Shown piece after piece: positions 1 to 10,739 of a stretch of 64,000 bases of DNA. Under the pieces are notes generated by a model that did no database searches, was not told where the DNA came from, and saw only the letters and a list, made by a program, of their open reading frames with translations. Made by a program: the position numbers and the translations under genes. The stretch is from the NCBI GenBank assembly GCA_963576735.1, contig OY755171.1, forward strand, positions 21,860,182 to 21,924,181, in the 5' to 3' direction. The stretch is from Bedellia somnulentella (lineage: Eukaryota > Arthropoda > Insecta > Lepidoptera > Bedelliidae). Every line of letters starts with the position of its first letter. Within the stretch, counting starts at the first letter, position 1.

Positions 1-582
1 TTCTTGTATTACCTTGCCATTTCCTGACTCAACTTCCATCAGTGGCTGAAAGAATTTATTATTCCGAAGTTCTGGTTATTGTTACGATCTAGTTATGATT
101 TTGAAAGAAATAGATTTGGTCTAAAGCGTGTATTATCCTAAAAGAGCGTGTAGTGTGATAAGCTAACCTATCTGTGCGTATTATATTACTTATTTTTAGA
201 CTTACGAAACTTATGACAATGCACTTTTACAAACTCAATTAATGTGTGATGGCAATGGTAATTTGGTAACTGTCAAACCGTCCGTCAAACTTATTATTGT
301 TATTAAAGAAAAGTCCATAATTATGCTTAAGAATTATAAGAAACCTCAGCCGTTCTAAAATAATATCTTTTTGTGTCACGCCATTTTGTAAGGTAATGTA
401 AAATATCTTTATTCCATGTAGTTGATCACACATCGGCCCATTGTGTTAATGCGTTCAATATTTATTTTTCGATGTTTGTACAGCATGCAGTCAGTCCTCA
501 TCGATGTATAAGCAATATCACGTCAGAAAGAAAAACAAAGCTACTTACCTGTACTATTCAAATCAATCTACTTTTCTAATTC
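1..582. other. AT-rich stretch with no recognised gene
   Basis: No splice-flanked exon, tRNA-like box or repeat shared with the rest of the window was recognised here. The short open frame on the - strand at 239-433 has no recognisable motif and is probably chance. Confidence 0.4.
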
Positions 583-826
583 CATACATACATATACTCA
601 CGGCCATAAATCACTTGAAGGGGTAGCCAGAGCTAGGGAATGAGACATTCCTCAGCCACCTTTGGAAGTTGCGTGGGGAAAAGATGGTAAAATAAAGGTT
701 GTTGGTGATGGATCTCCAACCGCATCGCCCAAAAATCCCTTAAAAGCCCCAATACCGTTAATCGCCTCTTACGTACATCCACCGGAAGAAATGGGGTAGT
801 GCTATTCTAAGCCGACACTACACAGC
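583..826 (-). mobile_element. Family A SINE-like element
   Basis: Nearly full-length copy on the - strand. The + strand shows the reversed (TATG)n tail first and ends in the complement of the GTGTAGTGTCGGC start. It has the GTACACCCACCGG variant in its 5' third (subfamily 1). Confidence 0.85.
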
Positions 827-1023
827 AACTACTTTTACTTACTCTGATTTTTTTCTTATTCTGAATTTTAAAGGTTAAAGGTTTAAAAACTTTTCCTTTG
901 GTGACAGGTTCATCACTACATGTGCACTATTCTCACACTATAGGGATCTTGTACTACACCCTAAGCATGGTCATTTAATATGCTATATAGCACCTTAAAA
1001 CTAAACTTATAATAAATAAATAA

Positions 1024-1025
<2 letters not shown>

Positions 1026-1079
<54 letters not shown>
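1026..1079. repeat. (AT)n microsatellite
   Basis: About 26 uninterrupted AT units, adjoining the AT-rich tail of a reversed family D SINE. Confidence 0.95.
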
Positions 1080-1080
<1 letters not shown>

Positions 1081-1275
1081 GGACATATTATACACAGATC
1101 AAGTTGGCCTCAAACTAGGTAAGACTTTAATTATGGGATACTAACTCAAAGATAAATTTAATATTATATAATACACATATAAATAACACCCAAGACTAAG
1201 AAACAATCATTTATGCTCATCACATAAATGTTGCCCTCAGCGGGGATCGAACTCGCAACCTCCGGAACGAAAAGC
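1078..1275 (-). mobile_element. Family D tRNA-headed SINE
   Basis: Reads on the - strand. The tRNA B-box-like segment (GGTTCGA/GATCC type) lies near 1240-1260. The body matches the copies at 20152 and 38797, including the phrase around TTAGTATCCCAT. The tail runs into the (AT)n tract. Confidence 0.7.
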
Positions 1276-1306
1276 TTATATATCTATATCTTATTTAAAT
1301 GCCTAG

Positions 1307-1809
1307 GGTCGGGCCTACACCAATTTGTCTTTTCTAAAGACATATGTGTGGTTACTAATAAATAAAGAATAAATAAAGGAAAGAAAAATTTCGACACAGG
1401 CGGGAATCGAACCCGCGACCTCGGGTATACGCCCCGACGCTCTGCCAATTGAGCCACCGTGTCAATGGCTGCCAGCGCGAAATTCTTCTATCCTTATTTA
1501 TTAGTAATAATCCCCACATGAGGTTTTCATGAACAAAAAGATTTAAATTATATGTGTGGTTAATTTATCACGGTTGTTAACGGTGAGGGAAAACATGGTG
1601 AGGAAACCCACATGGCTGAGTTGTACTTAGTCATGTGACAGTGTATTCGTACAAAACGGCGATAGGCCTACCCCCTATCACGTGAGTACACTGTCCATGC
1701 AAAACGTGGGTACTCTGAACACCAGGTGACAAAGTCACGTGATGTTCAGAAGTATTAGTACCTCTGCCAACCCTTTTGGGGATATTCGGCGTGAACGTTT
1801 ATGTTATGT
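1307..1809 (+). mobile_element. Family B SINE, split by a family C insertion
   Basis: A 5'-truncated family B copy beginning in the 3' part of the tRNA-like head and ending in ATGTTATGTT. The 11 bp direct repeat TAAATGCCTAG lies at 1296-1306 and 1810-1820, so both ends of the insertion are defined. Positions 1355-1549 are a later family C insertion. Confidence 0.85.
1355..1549 (-). mobile_element. Family C element with tRNA-shaped cassette
   Basis: Inserted in the family B copy. The 13 bp direct repeat ATATGTGTGGTTA lies at 1342-1354 and 1550-1562. On the - strand, 1465 down to 1396 folds as a complete cloverleaf: 7 bp acceptor stem (GACACGG with CTGTGTC), D stem GCTC/GAGC, anticodon stem TCGGG/CCCGA and T stem GCGGG/CCCGC. 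The anticodon loop reads GCGTATA, so position 33 is C where functional tRNAs have U. It is therefore a SINE module, not a working tRNA gene. AAAGGAAAG-type inverted sequences and TTATTAGTAATAA flank it. Confidence 0.8.
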
Positions 1810-1820
1810 TAAATGCCTAG

Positions 1821-2850
1821 ATTTGTTTTCCAAAAACAAATGACGGAGAAACAAAAACCTATTGTTCTTCACATTATTAATTGCGAGAGCTTATAGTACG
1901 TTTTTGTTAACGTTTAATAAAGCTCCTGTTACGGGAGATCTTTGCGTAAACAAGTCTAATGATAACTCGCCGTCTCGACGCCAGTTGCCTTTTTCCGCCC
2001 GCCCTACGCACAGGCTTTCACGGAGTTGCAAACGCCACATAACTTGAATCACAACTATAATCATTTCTTTATACGATGGGTATGTGTAATTTTTGGTACT
2101 TAGTTTTACGTACTTGTTAAATTATTTTTTAGTTTATTAATTATGAAGATTTAGAATCGTTTGAATGAATATGTATTTTTATAGAGATTTTATTATCGTC
2201 ATGCATATAAGACGCATTAATCCAAGTTGTTTGAATTATCGTTGTAAGAGTGGGTTCCATTTTTGTTCAAGAAGTTTTATGAGCCGTGAAGTGAAGGTTT
2301 GGAATAGCACTACTCCATCTCTTATTTTGGATAAAGCAGCTAAGTTATTTATATAAATTTAAGAGGGATGTGCATTTTTAGTGCAGATTGCTGATTAATC
2401 TACTTTCTTTTATTTCATTAAAGTAATTTTATTAAACGTAATCGCATCTTTTCTTCTCTTTTTCCCCTTTCAACTTTCATTAGATTGATGCTTATAAGAG
2501 CACTAGTTACCATTTTTCGCATAATATTTTTGGTCATTGTATTTATTTTATATTTTTATTGTCTTTAAGTCAAATTTATAATAAGAATTTGATGAATAAT
2601 TTAGGCACTTAGTGGTAGTTATAAAAACATGGGATGCATACTACTTTGAAATGTATACCCTCTTGGACTCAGTACACTTTTTGTTCGGTATATTTCCTTG
2701 TATTATTCTTACATTCATCAATCAACTTTACTTAACCTTTTTCTTCTCAACAAATCACTATTCGCTTTAGTAAAATAGTAACAATAAATAATTCAAAACA
2801 AGGAAAATAAACTTAAACCCGCGTGACAATTCAATTCAATTGGCTTGGCG
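1821..2850. other. Gap without recognised gene
   Basis: AT-rich. Two short open frames (1862-2047 and 2165-2356, +) show no domain, signal peptide or splice context that I could support. A 70 bp sequence at 2776-2845 is repeated at 3053-3125 on the other side of a family A copy. Confidence 0.4.
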
Positions 2851-3052
2851 TAAAGTGGCGGTTTAGAACGTCACTACCCCTTTCTACCCTTGGGTTTCGT
2901 AATTTTTGGGTGATGCTGTTAGTGACCCATCACCAACTAACTTTATTTTACCATTTTTTCCCCACTTAACTTCCAAAATTGTTTAAGGAGTTTCTAGCTC
3001 TAAAGCTCTGGCTACCCCTTTTTGGGATTTATGGCCGTGAGTATGAGTAAGT
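2851..3052 (+). mobile_element. Family A copy, diverged
   Basis: Diverged + strand copy with a GTGAGTATGAGTAAG tail rather than TATG. It is flanked by unusually long direct repeats of about 70 bp (2776-2845 and 3053-3125). Confidence 0.75.
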
Positions 3053-3401
3053 TAGTAACAATAAATAATTCAAAACAAGGAAAGAGCAACTAAAACCTTG
3101 TGACATTTCAATTCAATTCGTTTCCTACTCCATCTAAATAAGCAACAAAGAAAGCTGTTTTCACAATACGCAGTGCAAGGTTGATCGATGAACCGCCGTT
3201 GTATCTAATAATAATGTTATCTGGCAGATAAACCAGCCCCGCGGGGAGGCGTGAGGCCGATTGATTACGAAGATAATGAAATAAAGCAATATGATTACGA
3301 CTGGAGGTCTGCGAGGGTGTGGGCAGGTAGTATAGATAATTTAACTAATTAGAGCAGGAAGTAGACGTAGTTTAGTACAATAATTGGTAAAAAAATTACA
3401 T

Positions 3402-3765
3402 ACCATAACATAACATAAACGTTTACGCCGAATATCCCCGAAGGGGTTGGCAGAGGTACTAATACTTCTGAACATTACGTGACTTTGTCACCTGGTGTTC
3501 AGAGTACCCACATTTTGCATAGACAGTGTACTCACGTGATAGGGGGCAGGCCTATCGCCGTTTTGTACGAATACACTGTCACATGACTAAGTACAACTCA
3601 GCCATGTGGGTTTCCTCACGATGTTTTCCCTCACCGTTAACAACCATGATAAATTAACCACACATATGTCTTTAGAAAAGTCTAATTGGTGTAGGCCCGA
3701 CCCGGGATTTGAACACTAGTCGCTTGCACGTTAACCGGTGTTCTACCCATTGAGCTATCACGTCG
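3402..3765 (-). mobile_element. Family B tRNA-headed SINE, full length
   Basis: - strand copy. The reversed (TTATG)n tail is at 3402-3420. The tRNA-like head is at 3690-3765, with B-box complement GGATTTGAAC and A-box complement CCATTGAGCTA. Confidence 0.85.
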
Positions 3766-3930
3766 TTTTTATTAAATTGCTAAAAAAAATTGTCAAAATA
3801 AGTTTTCATTACACCCGGATTGTTTGATTCAATGTTCTGACTTGTCGACGGACTACAAAAAAGAAGGTGCTCATTCGATTGTATGCTTTTTTTGTATGTA
3901 TTTTACGCGATCATTTCATTATTAGGCTAT

Positions 3931-4197
3931 ACATACATACATACATATGCTCACGGCTATAAATCCCTAGAAGGGGTAGCCAGAGCTAAGGAATTGGAAA
4001 TTCCTCAGCCACTTCTGGAAATTTTAGTGGGGAAAAGATGGTAAAATTAGAGGTTTTCGGTGATGGGTCTCCAACCACATCGCCCAAAAATCCCTTAAAA
4101 GCTCCAAATCCGTTAGTCGCCCTTACGTACACCCACCGGAAGAAATGGGGTAGTGTTATTCTATGCCGACACTACACAGCATTTTCATTACACACAG
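3931..4197 (-). mobile_element. Family A copy with 14 bp target duplication
   Basis: Full-length - strand copy. The 14 bp direct repeat CATTATTAGGCTAT is at 3917-3930 and 4198-4211, the signature of target-primed retroposition. Confidence 0.85.
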
Positions 4198-4471
4198 CAT
4201 TATTAGGCTATGTTTTTGTAAAATTGTTTTCTATTCTGTTCATGTGCATTTAATTATTATAGAGTTTGTTTGCGTGGCTAAGAAAATATTTCAAAACTAA
4301 GACGACATTGTTGTTTTTCGAATTATGTATGAAAATTTGGAATTCCATCAAATAGCCGTAAAGACAGTCCCATTTTCATTCAAAAATATTTGTGTTGCTA
4401 ACCCACACATTTTTCAGTGGAAATGTACTGAATCATTTACGATATTTATATTTTTGTTCTTCTCAATTTAG

Positions 4472-4676
4472 TAATAACTTCTCAATGGCAGGTAAACAGC
4501 CTTTATCGGAAGCGAGGATCAAGTTCGATAGAGAAGTAGGGTCCGGCTGGAGCATGGTGTGGGGGGCGTTGCTGGGTGCGGGGGCGGTGCTGGTGCTGGG
4601 GGCGCTCTTGCTGCTGTGGAGGAAGCCGCGGAAGAGGGAGCAGCCGCTGTTGGCGCCCATGGATATGGGACGGAAT
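4472..4676 (+). CDS. Host-gene exon encoding a membrane anchor
   Basis: Exon bounded by a good acceptor (pyrimidine-rich tract ending in AATTTAG at 4471) and a good donor (GTGAGT at 4677). From the ATG at 4485 it encodes 64 residues ending at a codon boundary (phase 0). Residues 1-23 are short and polar. Residues about 24-45 form one strongly hydrophobic Gly/Ala/Leu/Val helix. They are followed at once by the basic cluster WRKPRKR, the arrangement of a single-pass protein with a cytoplasmic basic stop. GC content is far above the surroundings. The frame is open upstream of the ATG, so this may be an internal exon instead of the first coding exon; the context of the ATG is weak. A LINE-R copy begins 69 bp downstream, inside the intron. 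The protein is not recognised. A short N-terminus, anchor and disordered linker occur in synaptotagmin-type proteins among others, but no C2 or other domain is present in the window to test that. Confidence 0.65.
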
Positions 4677-4745
4677 GTGAGTTGTTTTCTTTTGTTCTTC
4701 ATTAATCGATAAAATATAGTTTACTGTAACAGGTTTCACAAATAA

Positions 4746-5970
4746 AAAGAGCATTACCTTTAAGGAGCATCACCGAAAAGTTCTTAGCTAAGAACCGAAA
4801 GGTGTATTGCTTCTTCATTGATTTAGAGAAGGCGTATGATAGGGTGGTAAGAAAGTGTTTATGGGAGGTGTTATCCAAGTTCGGTTTGGGGAGTCGACTT
4901 ATACGTGCACTGGTATCACTCTATGAGGATTCCAGTGCATGTGTGAGAGTAAACGGGGAAAATACTGACTGGTTCGGGATCTCTCGGGGTGTCCGACAGG
5001 GTTGTGTAGCTTCCCCGTGGCTCTTCAATTTGTTCATGGATGACTGTTTAACAGAGTTGCGTGAAAGTGATTATGGATTGAGAATGGGTGGATTCATCAT
5101 TAAATGCCTCTTATATGCCGACGATCAAGTGCTACTTGCATCATCGGTGGAAGAGCTGCAAGAGATGATGAATATTGCACGTGCGTCTTTTGAAAAAAAG
5201 GGAATGAGGGTGAATGTGGATAAAACAAAAACTATGGTTTTTGAGAGAGAGGTGAATATGACCGAATGCGTGATTGAGATTAATGGTAAGAAAGTGGAAC
5301 AAGTGAAAGAGTTTGTATATTTGGGAAGTTTGTTTACTAGGGATGGAAAGTGTGATGAAGATATCGAGAGAAGAGTGAAAAAGGGTAATGCGGTAAATGG
5401 AGCACTGGATAGTCTAATGTCTAGTCAGTCGGTGTCTGCAAAGGCCCGAATGGCTGTGCATGATGCTGTCCTCGTTCCTACGCTTATGTATGGCAGTGAA
5501 TGTTGGGTGTGGCAGAAGAAGCATGAAAGTAGAGTGAATGCAGTAGAAATGAGATCCCTCAGAAAAGTGTGTAATGTAAGGTTATGTGATCGTGTGAGGA
5601 ATGATGTGATTCGTGAAAGGTGTGGTGTAAAAGATGATATTGTAAGAAAGATAGAAAAAGGAATGTTGAGATGGTTTGGGCACATAGAGAGGATAAATGA
5701 CAGTAAATTGGTGAAAGAGATATATAGAGCCAATGTGAAAGGTAATGTTAGTAGAGGACGACCTCGGAGGACACATTTGGATCAAATAGAAAATGTGCTC
5801 AAAAAGGCAGGTGTCCGCAGTATGAAGAATAAAAGAGCATGTATGAAAAGATTGATGGATGTAAACGAAGCCAGAGAGGTTTGCCAGGATCGTACAAAGT
5901 GGCGATCGATAGTCTCTGCCTACCCCAATGGGAACTAACGGCGTGAGAATATGTATGTATGTATATGTAT
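4746..5970 (+). mobile_element. LINE-R: 5'-truncated RTE-like LINE
   Basis: Inserted in the intron after the membrane-anchor exon. The 13 bp direct repeat GTTTCACAAATAA lies just before (4733-4745) and just after (from 5971). The 3' end has the hairpin CTACCCC-AAT-GGG, then GGCGTGAG and a (TATG)n tail. The endonuclease domain and the N-terminal part of the RT are missing. Confidence 0.9.
4802..5938 (+). CDS. Reverse transcriptase C-terminal part of LINE-R
   Basis: Open frame of 378 residues covering the middle and end of a non-LTR reverse transcriptase. Visible landmarks: FIDLEKAYDRV at residues 5-15 (first catalytic Asp region), the GVRQGCVASPWLFN motif near 63-76, YADD at 105-108 (catalytic pair), and a YLGS motif. 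Then comes the C-terminal stretch with LRWFGHIER and GRPRRTHLD that follows RTE-type RTs. The frame ends in YPNGN-stop, directly before the 3' hairpin. The protein would copy element RNA at a nicked chromosomal site, but this copy lacks the endonuclease and RT fingers, so it cannot be autonomous. The frame is uninterrupted, which suggests a fairly recent insertion. The RTE-like assignment rests on motif style; other CxxSP-type LINE clades are possible. Confidence 0.85.
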   Translation: MYCFFIDLEKAYDRVVRKCLWEVLSKFGLGSRLIRALVSLYEDSSACVRVNGENTDWFGISRGVRQGCVASPWLFNLFMDDCLTELRESDYGLRMGGFIIKCLLYADDQVLLASSVEELQEMMNIARASFEKKGMRVNVDKTKTMVFEREVNMTECVIEINGKKVEQVKEFVYLGSLFTRDGKCDEDIERRVKKGNAVNGALDSLMSSQSVSAKARMAVHDAVLVPTLMYGSECWVWQKKHESRVNAVEMRSLRKVCNVRLCDRVRNDVIRERCGVKDDIVRKIEKGMLRWFGHIERINDSKLVKEIYRANVKGNVSRGRPRRTHLDQIENVLKKAGVRSMKNKRACMKRLMDVNEAREVCQDRTKWRSIVSAYPNGN

Positions 5971-5989
5971 GTTTCACAAATAACAGTAG

Positions 5990-7540
5990 AAGTTGAATTT
6001 CGGGTTAAGCTAAGCCTGAACATATTAACCAAACAAAATAATAGTAATAAAAAATGAGTTACAAAGTTATATGCCAGCAAAAAAAAGCATTCCAATATTT
6101 GTAAGGCTCTCCCTCGGCTGCCACCGTTTGTATAAAAAGTATTTCTGAACTTTTTTAAATACCGATTTACCGAGATTATTATAACAATATTTTGTAGTTT
6201 TTTTTTATATTTCGATAGTTGGCAGCATTACATAAATTGCAACCTCGATTAATTACTTACCCAACTTAATGAAAAATAATAATATGAATAAAATATGTAT
6301 TAGAAAACATGTTTTTAACTGTTGTAAATAGTGAATAAACACTCTTAATGACTCGTGATGTGTTATAATTTCCGGTTATCACACAACATTTGTTTAGGTT
6401 TGTAAAATTTCAACATTGAAAATACGAGGTCGTGGAATCAGAAAGGCTACGAAAAGGTTGTGTGCAAAAGTAATTTATGCTCAGATGTTTCATATTCATT
6501 AATTCAGAACTATGGACGGTAGTATTTAACAGACTAAATTAATATTTTCATTTAGATTCATATGCATATTTTACGAAACTGTTTAAGAAAATATATGAGT
6601 AACATTTGGGGAAAAATCTAAATTGTATCAACACCACTTTTCTATAAGATGTAAAAACAATCACATACTAGCTGCAAAATTCTCACATATGAAAATACGA
6701 CGCCAAAGGACTAATTATTTCTTGGCTAAAAGCCAGGGCAGAAAGCCTTTGTAGAATATTCAGAGAGGAAAAAAATATACACTCGTATCGATGTATTGAT
6801 CAAAAAAGCACATACGATTCTGTGATGATACTGGAAACCCATCTTTTTCCATGTCAAATTCGACTAAGAAATTGGTAATTCCAGAGCTCCGGCAACTCAT
6901 GTTTTGGGAATATAACTTTCAGTACATTTGTTCATTAATAAACTAATATAAAATACCATTTAACAGTTAGCAATTATCAATACATTTTTTTCATATATCC
7001 ACCGATCTTTATTTTTTTAAAACCACTTTATTATCACCATCTTCTTATAACATTTATATAATTAATAAATTCAATTAGAAACAAGATCATCAGTTTTATA
7101 AATCAGGTAATTATTCAGTGTTATTTTCTTGTCTTTTACATCAGCCTATTGAAATTTTATTTACTGTTCATATAACTCAAAGGTTCTATGTCCACGTTTT
7201 TCTCAAAAAGCCCTATTGAAGATCACAAAATTAGGAATCTTGTAATTGGAATAATCTCTGTTCCAAAACACAAAATCTGATATTTTCTATTAGTTTGAAA
7301 TTAATGTTCGTCATTACATTTTCTTATCGCAATTTATTTATCTTATTCCATCTTATTCAGTGAATTGAAGAGTCGCCAGCTCGGCGCTATCTAGTTGACG
7401 TCACTATGAATTGTTGCTCTGAAACAAAAGCTTCAGTTGTCAACGGTGCTATATTTGAAACAGTTTATTTCTGCGTCGAGTCGGTTAAAAATAAACTACT
7501 CTATATTTTCCTTTAGGTGACGTAAAAGGTGAGGTTTGCT
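5990..7540. other. Long gap; possible decayed RT fragment
   Basis: Mostly AT-rich DNA without a supported gene. Around 6740-6910 one frame reads IDQKSTYDSV and, further on, KLVIPELRQL, resembling the FIDxKxAYDSV region of non-LTR reverse transcriptases with frame breaks. This is weak. Confidence 0.25.
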
Positions 7541-7541
7541 G

Positions 7542-7770
7542 GGTAGTGTCGGCTTAGAATAGCACTACACCATTTCTTCTTTTGGTGGGTGTACGTAAGA
7601 GGCGACTAACGGTATTGGGGCTTTTAAAGGGATTTTTAGGCGATGCGGTAGGAGACCCATCACCAACAACCTTTATTTTACCATCTTTTCCCCACGCAAC
7701 TTCCAAAAGTGGCTGAGGAATTTTTAATTCCTTAGCTCTGGCTACCCCTTCTAGGGATTTAAAGCCGTGA

Positions 7771-7815
<45 letters not shown>
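7542..7815 (+). mobile_element. Family A copy with (GT)n tail
   Basis: Full-length + strand copy whose TATG tail has been replaced or expanded as about 20 GT units (7775-7814). Confidence 0.85.
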
Positions 7816-7823
<8 letters not shown>

Positions 7824-8414
7824 GTGATTGTTTCGCCTAAACTTTTACAAGTAACAGACAGTACTTAAAATTAATAATTGTGACAAAATTTAATTTGTCA
7901 AATTAAAAAAAACAATTATAACTGTAATTTTATTATAAAAGCTAAAGTTCTCGCCATAAAACCTTGAGAACAAAGTACTTTAATTAATAATCAAAACCCA
8001 TAATCTTCTCAACAGATAAGGGAAAAGATAAACATCATATTTATAAAATCAATGTTTTCATAAGAAATTATGGAACATAGGATCCGTATTTTAATCGTTA
8101 CACACAGAAATGTAACATTAATTTCTTGCAAAATAATGAGGAGGATTAAACGTCGGAATCCATTCTTTAGCTAATCAAACTCCAATTAAAATTAGCCCCA
8201 ACTTTTAATCCTTCATTTTACACGGAATAAATTAATTGCTTCATTGTAAATTACAAAATGTGATTAATAATTCCAATAAGCTTTTACTTTAACAATTTTC
8301 CAGTCCCAGTAGCTATCACCAGCATTTTACGTGCTGTGACTAACTTAACTAGTGGTTCATATTATTTAGTTTTGATCTCTAATAAAGGTACTCAGTTGTT
8401 TTAAGTTAACTTAG
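7816..8414. other. AT-rich gap, nothing recognised
   Basis: No gene, repeat boundary or tRNA-like sequence could be supported in this stretch. Confidence 0.4.
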
Positions 8415-8646
8415 ATACCTATGCTAGGAGGGTAGCTAGAGCTAAGGAAATAGAATTTACCCAGCCACTTTTGGAAAGGAAAAGCCACTTGAGTAGGTAG
8501 AAGATGGTAAAATAAAGGTTGTTGGTGATGGGTCTCCAACCGCATCGCCCTAAAATACCTTAAACGTCCCAATACCGATAGTCGCCTCCTACGTACACCC
8601 ACTGGAAGAAAGGGGGTAGTGCTATTCTAAGCTGACACTACATAGC
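8415..8646 (-). mobile_element. Family A copy, diverged
   Basis: - strand copy with a small internal duplication around 8466-8498 and no recognisable microsatellite tail. Confidence 0.75.
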
Positions 8647-8664
8647 AAAGTTCTCCAGTACTCC

Positions 8665-10074
8665 GTGTACGTTTCAGCTATCATTTCTTCAAGCTATCAT
8701 AGTGAAGTAGTCAGGCCTTATTATGGACCTTCATGTCATCGACTGTGTCGAGAATTACAATATCTATCTTTTAATCAATCAAAGCTTGCAAACTTGCAAT
8801 TTCGACTACGGTCGCAAAATATATACATAACATACACTCACGCCATAATTCCTATTGGGGCAGGCAGAGACTATCGATCGCCACTTCTTACGATCCTGGC
8901 AAACCTCCCTAGTTTAGTTTACATCTATTTTATCGATCTTGCAAAGGCCTTTGACACAGTCTCTATTCCCTTGCTGCTCAGTAAGTTGGAGAGGATAGGT
9001 ATAAGAGGAACCCAGTTAGATCTCTTTAAAGACTACTTGACAAATAGGACACAATGCGTCAAAATAAATTGTCTCACAAGCAGTCAGCAACCAGTTTCAT
9101 ATGGTGTTCCGCAAGGAAGTATTTTAGGGCCTATACTCTTTCTGGTGTATATCAATGACCTTTTATCTACGCGAACTGTTAGAGGCAAATTATTCTGTTA
9201 CGCCGATGATACTGCCTTGATCTTTTCTGGAAACACATGGGAAGAGGTATTCAATATCGCACAAGAGGGTTTTGACAAAATCTGTTTCTGGCTCCAAAAC
9301 AACTGCCTAACTCTTAATGCTGACAAAACAAAATACATAGCTTTCACCATGCGCAATAATGGTCAACCGTCTCAAAACTATAAATTAATTGCTCATAACT
9401 GTGACATAAACACTCAACAGCCAAATAATAAATGTTCTTGCGTTGAAATAACCAGGGTTAGCAATATTAAATACCTTGGAGTTATATTAGATGCCAATCT
9501 AAACTTTAAGGAGCAAATCCAATTGATTTCTAGTAGGATCCGAAAATTAATATTTATCTTCGTACACCTTAGACACATAGCGGACCCTAAACTATTGAAC
9601 AGCGTGTATATCTCATTGTGCCAGTCAATAATTACGTATGGTATTAGTACATGGGGAGGTGTAACAGCAAGCACCTTAATGTCACTGGAAAGATCACAAA
9701 GAGCTATATTGAAGATTTCAAATTTTAAACCTAAATTTTATTCTACGCAAAAATTATACGTTGAGTGTGGTGTTCTTACAGTACGACAGTTATATGTATA
9801 CAATATCGTGCTAAAAATGCATTCTTCTATTAAATTCGATCCTAACAAATCACTGCAAAGACGCTGTAAAGATGTAATTAACAGAATCTGTACTTTCAAA
9901 TATGCTTTCACGCATCAACATTACTGTTTTCTGGGACCGTTTATATATAATAAAATTAACAAACATGTCGACATATATCCCCTTAATCGCTTTGACTGCA
10001 AAAAAACCTTATTTGGATGGTTGCAACGCCTTGACTATGACGAGACTGAATTTCTACTGAAAACTCTCGTGTAG
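8665..10074 (+). CDS. Chimeric frame: LINE reverse transcriptase
   Basis: The 469-residue open frame is real RT sequence only from about residue 89 (YIYFIDLAKAFDTV). The first ~88 residues read through antisense LINE-R and unique sequence and are fortuitous. RT motifs: FIDLAKAFDTV (first catalytic Asp), YGVPQGSILGPILF, and CYADDTALIF with YADD at 179-182, then NADKTKYI and IKYLGVILD. The C-terminal half has the thumb region typical of CR1/Jockey-like elements, with LERSQRAILKI. The fingers and the endonuclease are absent through 5' truncation. It would have synthesised cDNA on target DNA, but is non-autonomous here. Confidence 0.8.
   Translation: MYVSAIISSSYHSEVVRPYYGPSCHRLCRELQYLSFNQSKLANLQFRLRSQNIYITYTHAIIPIGAGRDYRSPLLTILANLPSLVYIYFIDLAKAFDTVSIPLLLSKLERIGIRGTQLDLFKDYLTNRTQCVKINCLTSSQQPVSYGVPQGSILGPILFLVYINDLLSTRTVRGKLFCYADDTALIFSGNTWEEVFNIAQEGFDKICFWLQNNCLTLNADKTKYIAFTMRNNGQPSQNYKLIAHNCDINTQQPNNKCSCVEITRVSNIKYLGVILDANLNFKEQIQLISSRIRKLIFIFVHLRHIADPKLLNSVYISLCQSIITYGISTWGGVTASTLMSLERSQRAILKISNFKPKFYSTQKLYVECGVLTVRQLYVYNIVLKMHSSIKFDPNKSLQRRCKDVINRICTFKYAFTHQHYCFLGPFIYNKINKHVDIYPLNRFDCKKTLFGWLQRLDYDETEFLLKTLV
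8823..8922 (-). mobile_element. LINE-R 3' end fragment
   Basis: Complement of the last ~100 bp of LINE-R (the YPNGN region, hairpin and CGTGA). It directly abuts the 5' truncation point of the next LINE, and reads through into its frame by chance. Confidence 0.75.
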
Positions 10075-10722
10075 TGTTTTTTCATCAACATTAGTATAAT
10101 TAGTATTAGATTAATATTTTATTAAATTTTTTTTTTTTTTTGGATTATAAATGTATAATTTTATTGATTTCTAAATTGTTTAAAACTTATTTTATTTTGT
10201 TTGTATTAATCTAAGATTTTAGACTCAACATACCACACACACACACACACACACACACCCTCTCTATTTACACACACTCGCTCATACATTTACACAAAGA
10301 GAGGATCACAATAACCGTAATCACACATTAATAGATGGTTCATTTTATAATTATTTTGGTTTTCTTTTTTCTTGATATTTAAGTTCTTACATAAATATTT
10401 GTCTAAATTTTGCCTGTAAATTTTTATTCTGATTCTTTATATTATTATAATTTTGAAAATTATTAGTTTGTAATTTAAATTATCTTAAATAATTTTTGTA
10501 TTATTATTTTTATTGCTTTTTTAGAGATTTTATCATAAATCTTTTATATTTTAATTCTTTATGTAAAAAATATCTACCTTAAATTTTAATGGAAACCAGA
10601 AACGAAAGCTGCAACCTGAGATACAGGCGATGAGCCTAGTTCAGGTGCAGTAGACCATAATTGAAAACTGATGTACCTTTTTTCTGAATAAAGAATTTTT
10701 GATTTTGATTTTTGATTTTGAA
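8925..10722 (+). mobile_element. CR1/Jockey-group LINE, 5'-truncated
   Basis: Starts inside the RT domain. After the stop at 10074 comes a 650 bp AT-rich 3' UTR containing a (CA)n tract (10228-10258). It ends in AATAAAGAATTTTTGATT and short TTTTGAT-type repeats near 10695-10722. Clade assignment is tentative. Confidence 0.8.
10228..10258. repeat. (CA)n microsatellite in LINE 3' UTR
   Basis: About 15 CA units. A (CA)n tract also occupies the 3' UTR of the LINE at 47165-49766. Confidence 0.9.
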
Positions 10723-10739
10723 TTAATCTTTTAATACAT

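Noticed and set aside
1396..1465. Functional tRNA gene on the - strand
   Set aside because: The cloverleaf is complete, but position 33 is C and the sequence recurs inside a SINE-like element with flanking target duplication.
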